Assembly (NCBI GenBank): GCA_905233405.1
Contig: CAJOEG010000018.1
Location: forward strand, 1 to 14,095
DNA length: 14,095 nucleotides
Direction of reading: 5' to 3'
Source: an uncultured Bacteroidales bacterium
GTDB taxonomy: Bacteria; Bacteroidota; Bacteroidia; Bacteroidales; ML635J-15
The notes beneath the pieces are model-generated. The model was given only the letters and a program-made list of their open reading frames with translations. It did no database searches and had not been told where the DNA came from. The first letter of the stretch is position 1. Every line of letters begins with the position of its first letter. Positions 1-5,470 of the stretch are shown piece after piece. A program made the position numbers and the translations under genes.

Positions 1-99
1 TTGGTTGAGTGCGTCCAAGTCGGCTTCCTTGAGGTTGAAGCAGTAACGTTCCGAGTTGAGGTATTTCTCGTCTTCGGCGAGTATTACGCCAGCCTTGTC
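1..99. repeat. 99-bp exact direct repeat, copy 1 (window edge)
   Basis: Positions 1-99 are identical to 578-676 in the same orientation. The homology stops at 99/100 against 676/677 and may extend beyond the window start. The sequence belongs functionally to the BFN gene tail, so copy 1, inside the permease, is the misplaced one. Confidence 0.95.
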
Positions 100-486
100 G
101 AGTGCGTTGTATGCTACGGAGTTCGATAGAGCCAAAGTCGGCATGTAGAATGCTACGGCGACGCTGTAAATCGAGAACAAAACGCCAAACTGCACTGCAT
201 CGGCAGCCATTATGCCGTACAAGCCTGCGCAGAGCATTGCTATGCCCGAAATTGCGTGGCAAAGACCTAGAGTTTTCTGTGCCTGTATCCATCTGTCGGC
301 GATTATACCCATGAGTGCCGGCATAAATATCGAAACAATACCCTGTATAGAGTAGAAGATACCGATTTGTCCGCCCATGTTGTGGTTGAACAGGTATGTT
401 CCCATACAAGTTAGGTAGGCTCCCCAGATTGCGAACTGGAGAAAATTCATCACGATAAGTCTGAATTTGATTCCGCTGTTATTCAT
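1..486 (-). CDS. nupG: NupG-like nucleoside permease (MFS), N-terminal part, chimeric at the window edge
   Basis: Inner-membrane major facilitator protein expected to import nucleosides with protons. The start is ATG at 486. The first about 130 residues read like the Bacteroidota NupG family: MNFLQFAIWGAYL in TM1, a GIVSIFMPALMGIIADRW stretch (TM2 and the loop behind it), and FYMPTLALSNSVAYNAL before the point where family members usually continue into an FPPIRVxGT-type loop. From residue 130 (positions 99-1) the protein instead reads DKAGVILAEDEKYLN and onward, which is hydrophilic and identical at DNA level to the tail of the neighbouring nuclease gene. So only 100-486 is trusted as permease. 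The start overlaps the end of the restored nuclease frame (ATGAATAA, 8 bp), which suggests translational coupling. The family call is from motif memory; substrate is inferred. Confidence 0.8.
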   Translation of the reverse strand, partial: MNNSGIKFRLIVMNFLQFAIWGAYLTCMGTYLFNHNMGGQIGIFYSIQGIVSIFMPALMGIIADRWIQAQKTLGLCHAISGIAMLCAGLYGIMAADAVQFGVLFSIYSVAVAFYMPTLALSNSVAYNALDKAGVILAEDEKYLNSERYCFNLKEADLDALNQ

Positions 487-676
487 TTTTATCCTTTTTG
501 TTGTTTCTTGAATTAATTTCGTCCCTGATGATAGAGGCGTATTCGTAGTCTTCTTCGTCTATGGCGTTTTGCATCAGTTGGTTGAGTGCGTCCAAGTCGG
601 CTTCCTTGAGGTTGAAGCAGTAACGTTCCGAGTTGAGGTATTTCTCGTCTTCGGCGAGTATTACGCCAGCCTTGTC
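479..676 (-). pseudogene. Displaced C-terminal part of the BFN gene (linker plus UVR motif)
   Basis: This frame continues the nuclease gene: DKAGVILAEDEKYLNSERY, then LKEADLDALNQLMQNAIDEE and DYEYASIIRDEINSR, ending KKDKNE and a TAA at 481-479. The segment LNQLMQNAIDEEDYEYASIIRDEI fits a UVR motif (alternating hydrophobics, acidic pair, RDEI ending), which is how Bacteroidota BFN proteins end. It has no start of its own and is out of frame with the domain upstream. Restored, the protein would be about 190 residues, a normal family length. Loss of about 4 bases, or an assembly join, at 676/677 would explain the shift. Confidence 0.75.
578..676. repeat. 99-bp exact direct repeat, copy 2 (inside BFN tail)
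   Basis: Second copy of the 99-bp repeat at an offset of 577 bp. It encodes the linker and first part of the UVR region of the BFN protein. Its right edge (676/677) coincides with the frameshift in that gene. Confidence 0.95.
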
Positions 677-1056
677 ACTTCCGAAGTGGTGAAAATGGGG
701 CAGTTGAAGATTAGTGCGAGCGCAATGGCATCAGAAGTCTTGGCTTCAACAAATTCGTGCTGTTCGCCACGGCTGAAGAATATGCGCGAGTAGAAAATTC
801 CTTCCTCGAACTTGTATATCAGCACTTCTTCGGCTGTTATGTCGAATTTCCGCATCGAAATCGAGAACACTTCGTGGATTAGTGGACGCGGCGTGTCCAT
901 GCTTGTGATTTTCTTTGCTATGGATTGCGCTTCGGTGGCGTCGATGACTACGGGAATGCGTTTCTTGCTATGTGCAACCGAAAGTACAACAACGTATGCG
1001 CCAGTCATGTTGTTGCTGTCGGCAAGTCCGTTAACCGTTAATTTTATTTGTTCCAT
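661..1056 (-). CDS. Bifunctional nuclease (BFN/DUF151) family protein, frameshifted before its UVR tail
   Basis: BFN/DUF151 domain protein, a family named after a plant nuclease; its role in Bacteroidota is not settled. Residues 1-128 hold the whole domain: a strand-rich start (MEQIKLTVNGL), the core IPVVIDATEAQSIA, then TPRPLIHEVF, and the late signature EAKTSDAIALAL followed by CPIFTTSEV. Family members usually continue through a linker to a UvrB/UvrC (UVR) motif. Here the frame ends four residues after SEV (TRLA stop), while the missing tail continues in another frame at 676-479. The shift falls exactly at the edge of the 99-bp repeat, so an assembly fault is likely. ATG at 1056 has no Shine-Dalgarno; a TACTTTTG box ends 9 bp upstream, so the transcript may be almost leaderless. 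The next gene is the permease. Confidence 0.82.
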   Translation of the reverse strand: MEQIKLTVNGLADSNNMTGAYVVVLSVAHSKKRIPVVIDATEAQSIAKKITSMDTPRPLIHEVFSISMRKFDITAEEVLIYKFEEGIFYSRIFFSRGEQHEFVEAKTSDAIALALIFNCPIFTTSEVTRLA

Positions 1057-1064
1057 AGCGATGG

Positions 1065-1072
1065 CAAAAGTA
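1065..1072 (-). promoter_or_regulatory. Bacteroidota -7 box for the BFN gene (TACTTTTG)
   Basis: TACTTTTG matches the Bacteroidota TAnnTTTG -7 consensus and lies only 8 bp before the ATG at 1056. No TTTG is seen 19-21 bp further up. If used, the transcript would start at or within a few bases of the start codon. Confidence 0.5.
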
Positions 1073-1081
1073 ATAATAATT

Positions 1082-1139
1082 TACGAAGTACGATTTGTGG
1101 ATTTGAAGATTTGTGGATTTGAAGATTTGAGGATTTGAT
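1082..1139. repeat. Short tandem repeats: TACGAAG/TACGATT then six 8-bp GATTTGNN units
   Basis: Two 7-bp units (1082-1095) run into six units of 8 bp at 1092-1139: GATTTGTG, GATTTGAA, GATTTGTG, GATTTGAA, GATTTGAG, GATTTGAT. They lie in the 302-bp gap between the divergent BFN gene and the lipoprotein gene at 1359. The same TACGATT unit recurs at 8345-8372. A related GGCTTTGCCGTTTCT element follows at 1156-1172. The rest of this gap (1173-1320) is AT-rich with nothing else recognisable. Confidence 0.85.
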
Positions 1140-1326
1140 GGCAGACACAGTTTGAATGGCTTTGCCGTTTCTGCCACTTGTGGTACTAAATAAAAAGGAG
1201 TCGCTTCGTGAGAACGGTGAAGCCTATATGTAATTAAATTGAACAATTCTAAATCTTGGTTAATCGTTTTGATTATATTAACAAATTTATAACATACCCT
1301 TATGGCATAAACTGCTTTCCTTTGAT

Positions 1327-1334
1327 TACATTTG
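1327..1334 (+). promoter_or_regulatory. -7 box (TACATTTG) for the lipoprotein gene at 1359
   Basis: TACATTTG fits TAnnTTTG and leaves a leader of about 24 bp to the ATG at 1359. The paralogous gene at 5953 has a similar arrangement: TAGATTTG followed, like here, by a GAAACA a few bases on. A TTG inside this box is in frame with the gene but is better read as promoter than as a start codon. Confidence 0.55.
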
Positions 1335-1358
1335 TGGAAACATTTTAAACTTACGATT

Positions 1359-1862
1359 ATGAAAGCATTAAGAACTATACGGATTGTTGCTGTTATCTTC
1401 GCTTTTTGCGGATTTACAGCATTGGTTTCCTGCAACAAGGTCAAGAACGAATGTAAGGAATACAGCATTGAGTGGAGCGGGCTGAAAGAATATGTCCAAC
1501 TGAATATGGATTTGTACAAGTCTGCGACCTACGACGATTTCTGTTGCTTCGACGGATTGTATGACAAGTGCAAGTCAACGGAAGAAAAAATCAAAGAATC
1601 ATGTAATACTACGGTACAACATATTCATACACAGGAAAACCCAATGAACCCAGACTATCCGATTCGTTATTCAACTTATGACCATTCTGCATATCCTGGC
1701 AGTGATTTGGTAAGTGAAATTTGTGAAAACATCAGCAAGGCTCGGAAGTCTGTTGACATCAAAAATATTGACAGAAGAAAGTCGAAGTTTGAGAAATGTA
1801 AGAAGGCGATTCTGAAATATGCCGATAAGGTGTTGAATTTGGATGAAATAATGTATAACTAA
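1359..1862 (+). CDS. Cys-rich lipoprotein, paralogue A of a pair
   Basis: Unrecognised 167-aa lipoprotein, predicted to be lipid-anchored in the cell envelope. Residues 1-25 are a lipoprotein signal: basic start, hydrophobic core IVAVIFAFCGF, lipobox LVSC with Cys25. The mature part has ECKEY (31-35), YKSATYDD, further cysteines (FCC, DKC, ESC) and a basic C-terminal helix with IKNIDRRKSKFEKCKKA. It is paralogous to the protein at 5471-5953, which has EC-EY, Y-(A/S)A-Y-D and I(K)(N/D)ID(R/K)RK(S/A)KFE at matching places. ATG at 1359 is chosen because the upstream in-frame TTG lies inside the -7 box and the signal peptide begins here. There is no Shine-Dalgarno. The gene is convergent with the small gene at 1881, 18 bp away. 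Function unknown. Confidence 0.8.
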   Translation: MKALRTIRIVAVIFAFCGFTALVSCNKVKNECKEYSIEWSGLKEYVQLNMDLYKSATYDDFCCFDGLYDKCKSTEEKIKESCNTTVQHIHTQENPMNPDYPIRYSTYDHSAYPGSDLVSEICENISKARKSVDIKNIDRRKSKFEKCKKAILKYADKVLNLDEIMYN

Positions 1863-1880
1863 ACCATATCACTTGCATTT

Positions 1881-2090
1881 TTATCCAACAATATCGGCCA
1901 CGGTTTCCGCCATTGCAATCCGCGAGCCTGCAAAAAACGCTTCCTCTACTTCTTTGGGCGTATAGTCTTCTGCTTCGTCCTGCGTTTCAAAAACAACTAT
2001 GCTGTCGTTTTCCTTTGACAATTCGCTTGCAAGGAAGAAAAGGCTGTCGCACATTTTGTCATTACCTGTTATTCGGATGGTTCTGCACAT
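1881..2090 (-). CDS. Small hypothetical protein, 69 aa
   Basis: Not recognised. It starts MCRTIRITGND, has a predicted helix (CDSLFFLASELSK), a strand (SIVVFET), an acidic stretch DEAEDYTPKEVEEAF and ends AMAETVADIVG. There is no signal peptide or membrane segment, so it is likely cytoplasmic. The size and acidic charge are compatible with an antitoxin-like or adaptor protein, but no partner toxin lies next to it and I do not assign this. Support for a real gene: ATG at 2090, a TATTTTTG box with ATTG 19 bp further up, and a purine-rich AAAAGAA just before the start. Confidence 0.65.
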   Translation of the reverse strand: MCRTIRITGNDKMCDSLFFLASELSKENDSIVVFETQDEAEDYTPKEVEEAFFAGSRIAMAETVADIVG

Positions 2091-2106
2091 ATTCTTTTCT
2101 TTTTTG

Positions 2107-2137
2107 CAAAAATACAGAATCTTTTAATATTTACAAT
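2107..2137 (-). promoter_or_regulatory. Promoter of the 69-aa gene (ATTG-N19-TATTTTTG)
   Basis: On the minus strand ATTG (2137-2134), a 19-bp spacer and TATTTTTG (2114-2107) resemble the Bacteroidota TTTG-N19-21-TAnnTTTG promoter with one mismatch in the -33 box. The leader to ATG 2090 would be about 16 bp. Confidence 0.5.
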
Positions 2138-2177
2138 GATGACTTGCGAAAAAAATTAAAAAGTTGTCTCTGTCCCG

Positions 2178-2804
2178 CTATTTCTCCAATATGCTGAAAA
2201 TCTTGTCTGTGTTTACATATAGGACATTCATTTTTTTGTCGGGGAAACGCTTCTGGTAGTTTTGTATTTCCTTTATCAGAATCTTGCTCTGCCTGTTCAT
2301 AAATACCGACCAGAACAAAATTATGTTGTAGTCGGCATTGTTGTAATAATCAAACGAATGGCAATCGTTACTTATTGGTATCAAATATTTTACATCCTTA
2401 CTAAACAACAGACAAGTATCAACATTCACGGTGAAATTTGGCGGAATCGTGTCTAGTTGTCCGCGTTTGTTCCATTTCAGATTCGGGAAACCGCCGGCTG
2501 TGCAATTCAGTTGCAACGACAAAAGCGTGTCCGTTCTGTTGTAAAAACGGATTTGTAGCGGTTGCATAAGGTTGTTGCGCAGCAAAGTGTCATTTTTATG
2601 CAATTTTAAAATGTCAAGCAAATAGGTCGTGTCCAAAATGTAGGAATCGCCATCTGGTATTCCGAACTTGCTGGAATAGGCGGTTATTTCCTCCAAATCA
2701 TAGTCGTTAGGCTGCTTTACTCCCATAATCTTGTACATCAGGGCAGAGCAACTCGAAAACAATAATCCAAGGAACAGGCAGGTGACTATTAGGCTAATCT
2801 TCAT
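2178..2804 (-). CDS. Lipoprotein with degenerate thioredoxin-like C-terminus
   Basis: 208-aa lipoprotein: signal MKISLIVTCLFLGLLFSSC with Cys19 as the lipidated residue. Residues 20-50 (LMYKIMGVKQPN, then EEITAYSSKFGIP) resemble a set of Bacteroidota lipoproteins with a K-YG-K-P motif behind the anchor. The last 50 residues follow a thioredoxin/TlpA pattern: strand YNIILFWS (159-166), helix SKILIKEIQNYQKRF, strand MNVLYVNTD. The position of the redox CXXC is taken by VFMNRQS, so no disulfide chemistry is expected. It probably forms an operon with the membrane protein gene upstream (31-bp gap, no promoter seen between). The fold call is inferred from pattern only; an unrelated alpha/beta fold is possible. 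Confidence 0.72.
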   Translation of the reverse strand: MKISLIVTCLFLGLLFSSCSALMYKIMGVKQPNDYDLEEITAYSSKFGIPDGDSYILDTTYLLDILKLHKNDTLLRNNLMQPLQIRFYNRTDTLLSLQLNCTAGGFPNLKWNKRGQLDTIPPNFTVNVDTCLLFSKDVKYLIPISNDCHSFDYYNNADYNIILFWSVFMNRQSKILIKEIQNYQKRFPDKKMNVLYVNTDKIFSILEK

Positions 2805-2835
2805 TTTGTAAAAAAGGTCGGCTTTTTGAGACTTA

Positions 2836-3231
2836 TCAATTGCCTTTTAGTTTGAAAATGCGATAAAGTATGACATATAGTGCAATCAATGAGTTCATGC
2901 CCATTATTGCGGGGAAATTAATTAGATGTACAGTTGCGTGTGAAAACGAAAATAACATAAAAAATAAGCAATGCACTAAAGCAGACCAGAAGAATGCCTT
3001 GTGCCTAAATGTCATATTTGATTCGGTTTCGTTTTTGTCTTTTGAAAACGCAACCAATATCAGCCCCGCCAAAATGATTGTGTTTGCTGCCAGCAAGTCC
3101 AATGTAGGCTGTGAACATGATATGTTGCCATCAATTGCAGACATAACCAGTAAAACGATTCCGACTGCTATAATTGCAAGTCCGACAAATTTTATCCATA
3201 CTGGCAGGAGTTCAATTTTAATTTGTGACAT
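2836..3231 (-). CDS. Four-helix integral membrane protein, unknown
   Basis: 131-aa hydrophobic protein, not recognised. Four membrane segments are visible: about 12-33 (IKFVGLAIIAVGIVLLVM), 43-62 (LLAANTIILAGLILVAF), 77-98 (FFWSALVHCLFFMLFSF) and 103-125 (LINFPAIMGMNSLIALYVIL). The segment between helices 2 and 3 is charged (SKDKNETESN), and the C-terminus is basic (RIFKLKGN), which favours a cytoplasmic C-terminus. ATG at 3231 is preceded by a full-consensus Bacteroidota promoter. It is the first gene of a likely two-gene operon with the thioredoxin-like lipoprotein, so an envelope role is plausible but unproven. Confidence 0.72.
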   Translation of the reverse strand: MSQIKIELLPVWIKFVGLAIIAVGIVLLVMSAIDGNISCSQPTLDLLAANTIILAGLILVAFSKDKNETESNMTFRHKAFFWSALVHCLFFMLFSFSHATVHLINFPAIMGMNSLIALYVILYRIFKLKGN

Positions 3232-3261
3232 AATGTTGTGTTTTTATGATTAATAATTCGA

Positions 3262-3293
3262 CAAATATACAATGTTATTTTCAATAATTCAAA
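3262..3293 (-). promoter_or_regulatory. Consensus Bacteroidota promoter (TTTG-N20-TATATTTG)
   Basis: On the minus strand TTTG (3293-3290), exactly 20 bp, then TATATTTG (3269-3262). This is a perfect match to the Bacteroidota housekeeping promoter. It drives the membrane protein/lipoprotein pair, with a leader of about 30 bp to ATG 3231. Confidence 0.75.
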
Positions 3294-3377
3294 AGTTCGG
3301 GTGGTAAAGTTTTGCTAGTTTTCAACAAAAAAAAAATCAATATTTTTTGTCAGAATTAGCGGACAAGTCTCGAAAAA

Positions 3378-3674
3378 CTATGCAGAATGCATTGCTGCGT
3401 AACGTCTTTTTATTGCTGTAAGTACGCAAATTTCCGCCATTGAAGTGAGCCCTTTGAATGTAGTGCGTTCTTTTAGCGTTTCCAATGGCATTTCGATAAG
3501 CAGTTTGGCAATACATTCGTCAGCAAATGAGTTTGAAACGACATCAATCCCTGTAAAATCAAGGATGACTTTTTCCTTTCCGTCAAGCATTGGCATCAAT
3601 TTTTTCCTCGCAATTTCTCCGAGTTGCCGAGTCCCCAAGTTCTCGCCAAATTGTCTAAAACTAAATGTTACCAT
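3378..3674 (-). CDS. STAS-like domain protein (DUF4325)
   Basis: 98-aa protein matching the STAS-like DUF4325 family over its whole length: a strand VILDFTGIDVVSNSFADE (36-53) where the family has a DF..V..(S)SFADE signature, then a helix CIAKLLIEM and a final helix. STAS proteins act as anti-anti-sigma-type partners of an HATPase in partner switching. The gene start (ATG 3674) overlaps the stop of the HATPase-like gene by 7 bp (ATGGTAA), so the two are translationally coupled and should act together. Ser47 or Ser49 would be candidate phosphoacceptor positions by analogy, not shown. The target of the switch is unknown; no sigma factor or response regulator is nearby. Confidence 0.8.
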   Translation of the reverse strand: MVTFSFRQFGENLGTRQLGEIARKKLMPMLDGKEKVILDFTGIDVVSNSFADECIAKLLIEMPLETLKERTTFKGLTSMAEICVLTAIKRRYAAMHSA

Positions 3675-3994
3675 AATTTTTCTAATTTTTCATTGTCAAT
3701 AAATGATTCGTTATATTGTGATATGCAATCTGTTCTGTAGGATACTATTTCGTTTGGATTGAAACTTGTCATCGTCACTCCCGATTTTTTGCCAGAATGA
3801 GTCAGTACATTGTCCAAAATCTCATAAAAACAATAACTTAACCCTTGCATAACACTTATTTCGATTTCAAAATGACCGGACAACTTGCTGATTATTCGAT
3901 GATATACACTATAAATGTTATCAAAATCGAATGCATCGATAGTAATATCTGTTTCGTTATCAAAATATTGGTCTATAAGGGTCTTGACGTCCAT
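3668..3994 (-). CDS. Shortened HATPase (anti-sigma-like) protein, partner of the STAS-like protein
   Basis: 108-aa protein. Residues 49-68 (MQGLSYCFYEILDNVLTHSG) are a clear N-box of a histidine-kinase-like ATPase: helix with E58, D61, N62, then HSG and the KSG after it. Full members continue with a D-box (DxGxG) and a G-rich lid needed for ATP binding, usually bringing the protein above 200 residues. Here only about 40 residues follow, and none of those boxes is present: the sequence goes to YRTDCISQYNESF and ends EKLEKLW. It looks like an internal in-frame deletion that kept both ends of the protein. ATP binding is therefore unlikely. The start ATG 3994 has a TACTTTTG box about 20 bp upstream. 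It overlaps the STAS-like gene. Confidence 0.72.
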   Translation of the reverse strand: MDVKTLIDQYFDNETDITIDAFDFDNIYSVYHRIISKLSGHFEIEISVMQGLSYCFYEILDNVLTHSGKKSGVTMTSFNPNEIVSYRTDCISQYNESFIDNEKLEKLW

Positions 3995-4014
3995 TCTACT
4001 TGGTATTTGTGACG

Positions 4015-4022
4015 CAAAAGTA
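4015..4022 (-). promoter_or_regulatory. -7 box (TACTTTTG) of the HATPase/STAS pair
   Basis: TACTTTTGC on the minus strand, 20 bp before ATG 3994, fits TAnnTTTG. No clear -33 TTTG. It lies in the 57-bp gap behind the CarboxypepD_reg gene. Confidence 0.5.
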
Positions 4023-4051
4023 ATAAATAAACTTGAATTTTTGATTTTTAA

Positions 4052-5203
4052 TCAATCTTTTCCAAGCATCCTCGGTTTTATCCAAAACATATTTTTCAAC
4101 TCGTCCAACGACAAGCCAGTCCATCTGTCGCAGTCCTTTCCTTCAAAATATTTGAGGGCGGAAGCATCCATGTGATTGTAACATTCGCTTTCCTTGATTT
4201 TCTCAACATTGTCGAAATTGAACGATACATTTTCGTAGGTGCAGTATGTTTGCCTGTGTACAACCCGTTTGCCTACCTTGTAGTGCTGGTCTTCAAGCAC
4301 ACTCGAAAAACGCATAAGCAGACGGTTGCCCACATACGCATACTGGCTGTGGTCGGTTTCGTAGCAGTCGAAAAACTTAACATGTACCTTGCCTCCAATT
4401 TGAATAATATTTTGCTTGCGGCGGTACGAATACGAAAGCGGAATGCCACGAACCGTGTCGAACACTATCTGTGCATAGTCGAAATGCCTTTCCTGCGACC
4501 TTTTCATTGGTGTAACAACTACGCCTATTGTATCCTTGCCAAAACGCTCTGCAATTTCGTAGTTGTATTTGTCGCAATTCTTTTCAACTAACAAGCGTTT
4601 GTACAGATTCAAATCAAGAAGTTTCGCCGCATAGATTATATTCGTTGGGTATGTCGTGTTGCACGAGTACGACTTTTCTCCGATAACCTTGCATTGGAAA
4701 ATGTCTTCGCTGTAATTGTTGTAAGTTAGCAGCGTGATTTCGTATATGTTGCGTATTGTGTCGTTTTCAATGACTAACTTTTTGAATACAGCTGTTGTGT
4801 TGAATGCTGGCAAGTTTCTGCTAATCCGAATTATGGAATCGTACTTGTGTGCTATCTGGCAGTATGAGAACGGATATATGTCAACATTCTGCAAGGTTTC
4901 GGCAAATGGTGACAGTTCGCAAACGGCGGTCTTTCCGTCAAGGAAATCTTTGGCGAGAAGCGGTTTTACCGAATAGCCGAGATAGGAGAAAACCAAAGTA
5001 TCGGATTTTGATAGGTTTTTGCGCAAAAGCTCAAAACGCCCGGTAGAATCGGTAATTGCGCCAATGCTTTTGCCCTTCACCGAGATGTTTGCGTACATCA
5101 GCGGCTGCTTGGTTTCGCTATCGACAACAGTGCCGGTAATGTTCTGCGAAAAGGCGCAGAATGCTGAGGGAATGAATGAAATGAATAGAATTAAGTTTCT
5201 CAT
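4052..5203 (-). CDS. Secreted carboxypeptidase-regulatory-like domain protein
   Basis: 383-aa exported protein. Residues 1-19 are a signal peptide (MRNLILFISFIPSAFCAFS, then QN). Residues 20-105 are a CarboxypepD_reg-like beta-sandwich: NITGTVVDSETKQPLMYANI, GKSIGAITDSTGRFEL, LVFSYLGYS are the standard motifs of this module, best known at the N-terminus of SusC/TonB-dependent receptors. There is no TonB plug or barrel behind it. The remaining about 280 residues form a beta-rich, Tyr- and Cys-containing region found in stand-alone Bacteroidota proteins of this size, without assigned function. Likely periplasmic or outer-membrane associated. No -7 box is seen close to ATG 5203; the upstream DNA is repeat-rich. 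Confidence 0.8.
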   Translation of the reverse strand: MRNLILFISFIPSAFCAFSQNITGTVVDSETKQPLMYANISVKGKSIGAITDSTGRFELLRKNLSKSDTLVFSYLGYSVKPLLAKDFLDGKTAVCELSPFAETLQNVDIYPFSYCQIAHKYDSIIRISRNLPAFNTTAVFKKLVIENDTIRNIYEITLLTYNNYSEDIFQCKVIGEKSYSCNTTYPTNIIYAAKLLDLNLYKRLLVEKNCDKYNYEIAERFGKDTIGVVVTPMKRSQERHFDYAQIVFDTVRGIPLSYSYRRKQNIIQIGGKVHVKFFDCYETDHSQYAYVGNRLLMRFSSVLEDQHYKVGKRVVHRQTYCTYENVSFNFDNVEKIKESECYNHMDASALKYFEGKDCDRWTGLSLDELKNMFWIKPRMLGKD

Positions 5204-5205
5204 GG

Positions 5206-5362
5206 TTTCTAAGTTTTTATGGCTGACGCCGTTTCAATGGTTTCGCCGTTTCTTGTTTCACGTTTCTAAGTTTGGCTTACGCCGAGCTAAAGGTTAACTT
5301 CGTTGAGGGCTGCGCCGTTCTCGCTACGCTGTTTCTGAGTTTCTATGGCTTCGCCGTTTCTT
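5206..5362. repeat. Degenerate repeat tract with GTTTCTAAGTTT and GGCTTCGCCGTTTCT elements
   Basis: The gap upstream of the CarboxypepD_reg gene contains three copies of an ATGGCTTCGCCGTTTCT-like element (5219-5235, 5237-5254, 5345-5362), a weaker one near 5308, and GTTTCTAAGTTT runs. Further copies of the same element occur at 1156-1172 and 6120-6137. The GGC-TTC-GCC core is self-complementary. No open frame is supported here. Confidence 0.7.
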
Positions 5363-5363
5363 G

Positions 5364-5383
5364 AATCGCGCCATGGCGCGATT
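5364..5383. repeat. 20-bp perfect palindrome
   Basis: AATCGCGCCATGGCGCGATT reads identically on both strands. It lies between the two repeat tracts, downstream of the lipoprotein gene that ends at 5471. It is GC-rich in an AT-rich setting and could form a strong cruciform or RNA hairpin, or be a dimeric protein site. No U-run follows on either strand, so it is not a standard intrinsic terminator. Confidence 0.8.
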
Positions 5384-5407
5384 TTACAGGAGGGGTTAAC
5401 GCCGTTT

Positions 5408-5455
5408 GATGATTATATAATTTGATAATTCGATAATTTGATAATTCGATGATTT
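5408..5455. repeat. Six 8-bp tandem units (GATAATTY)
   Basis: Units are GATGATTA, TATAATTT, GATAATTC, GATAATTT, GATAATTC, GATGATTT. The tract ends 16 bp from the stop of the lipoprotein gene at 5471. It has the same 8-bp period as tracts at 1092, 6057, 7436 and 8945 but a different unit. Confidence 0.85.
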
Positions 5456-5470
5456 GGTACTGATTCATTC

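Noticed and set aside
1031..1519. 162-aa open frame on the minus strand across the promoter region
   Set aside because: It runs over tandem repeats and antisense to a lipoprotein gene with a clear signal peptide and -7 box; it has no domain pattern.
1881..2090. Antitoxin assignment for the 69-aa protein
   Set aside because: No toxin gene adjoins it and no antitoxin fold motif is visible; left as hypothetical.
2870..3253. 127-aa plus-strand frame opposite the four-TM protein
   Set aside because: The minus frame has membrane helices, a consensus promoter and an operon partner; the plus frame has none of these.
4041..4055. Hairpin TTGATT/AATCAA as terminator of the CarboxypepD_reg gene
   Set aside because: It overlaps the stop codon, has only six A/T-rich pairs and lacks a proper U-run.
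4172..4591. 139-aa plus-strand frame inside the CarboxypepD_reg gene
   Set aside because: Antisense shadow; hydrophobic only because of the reverse-complement codon pattern.
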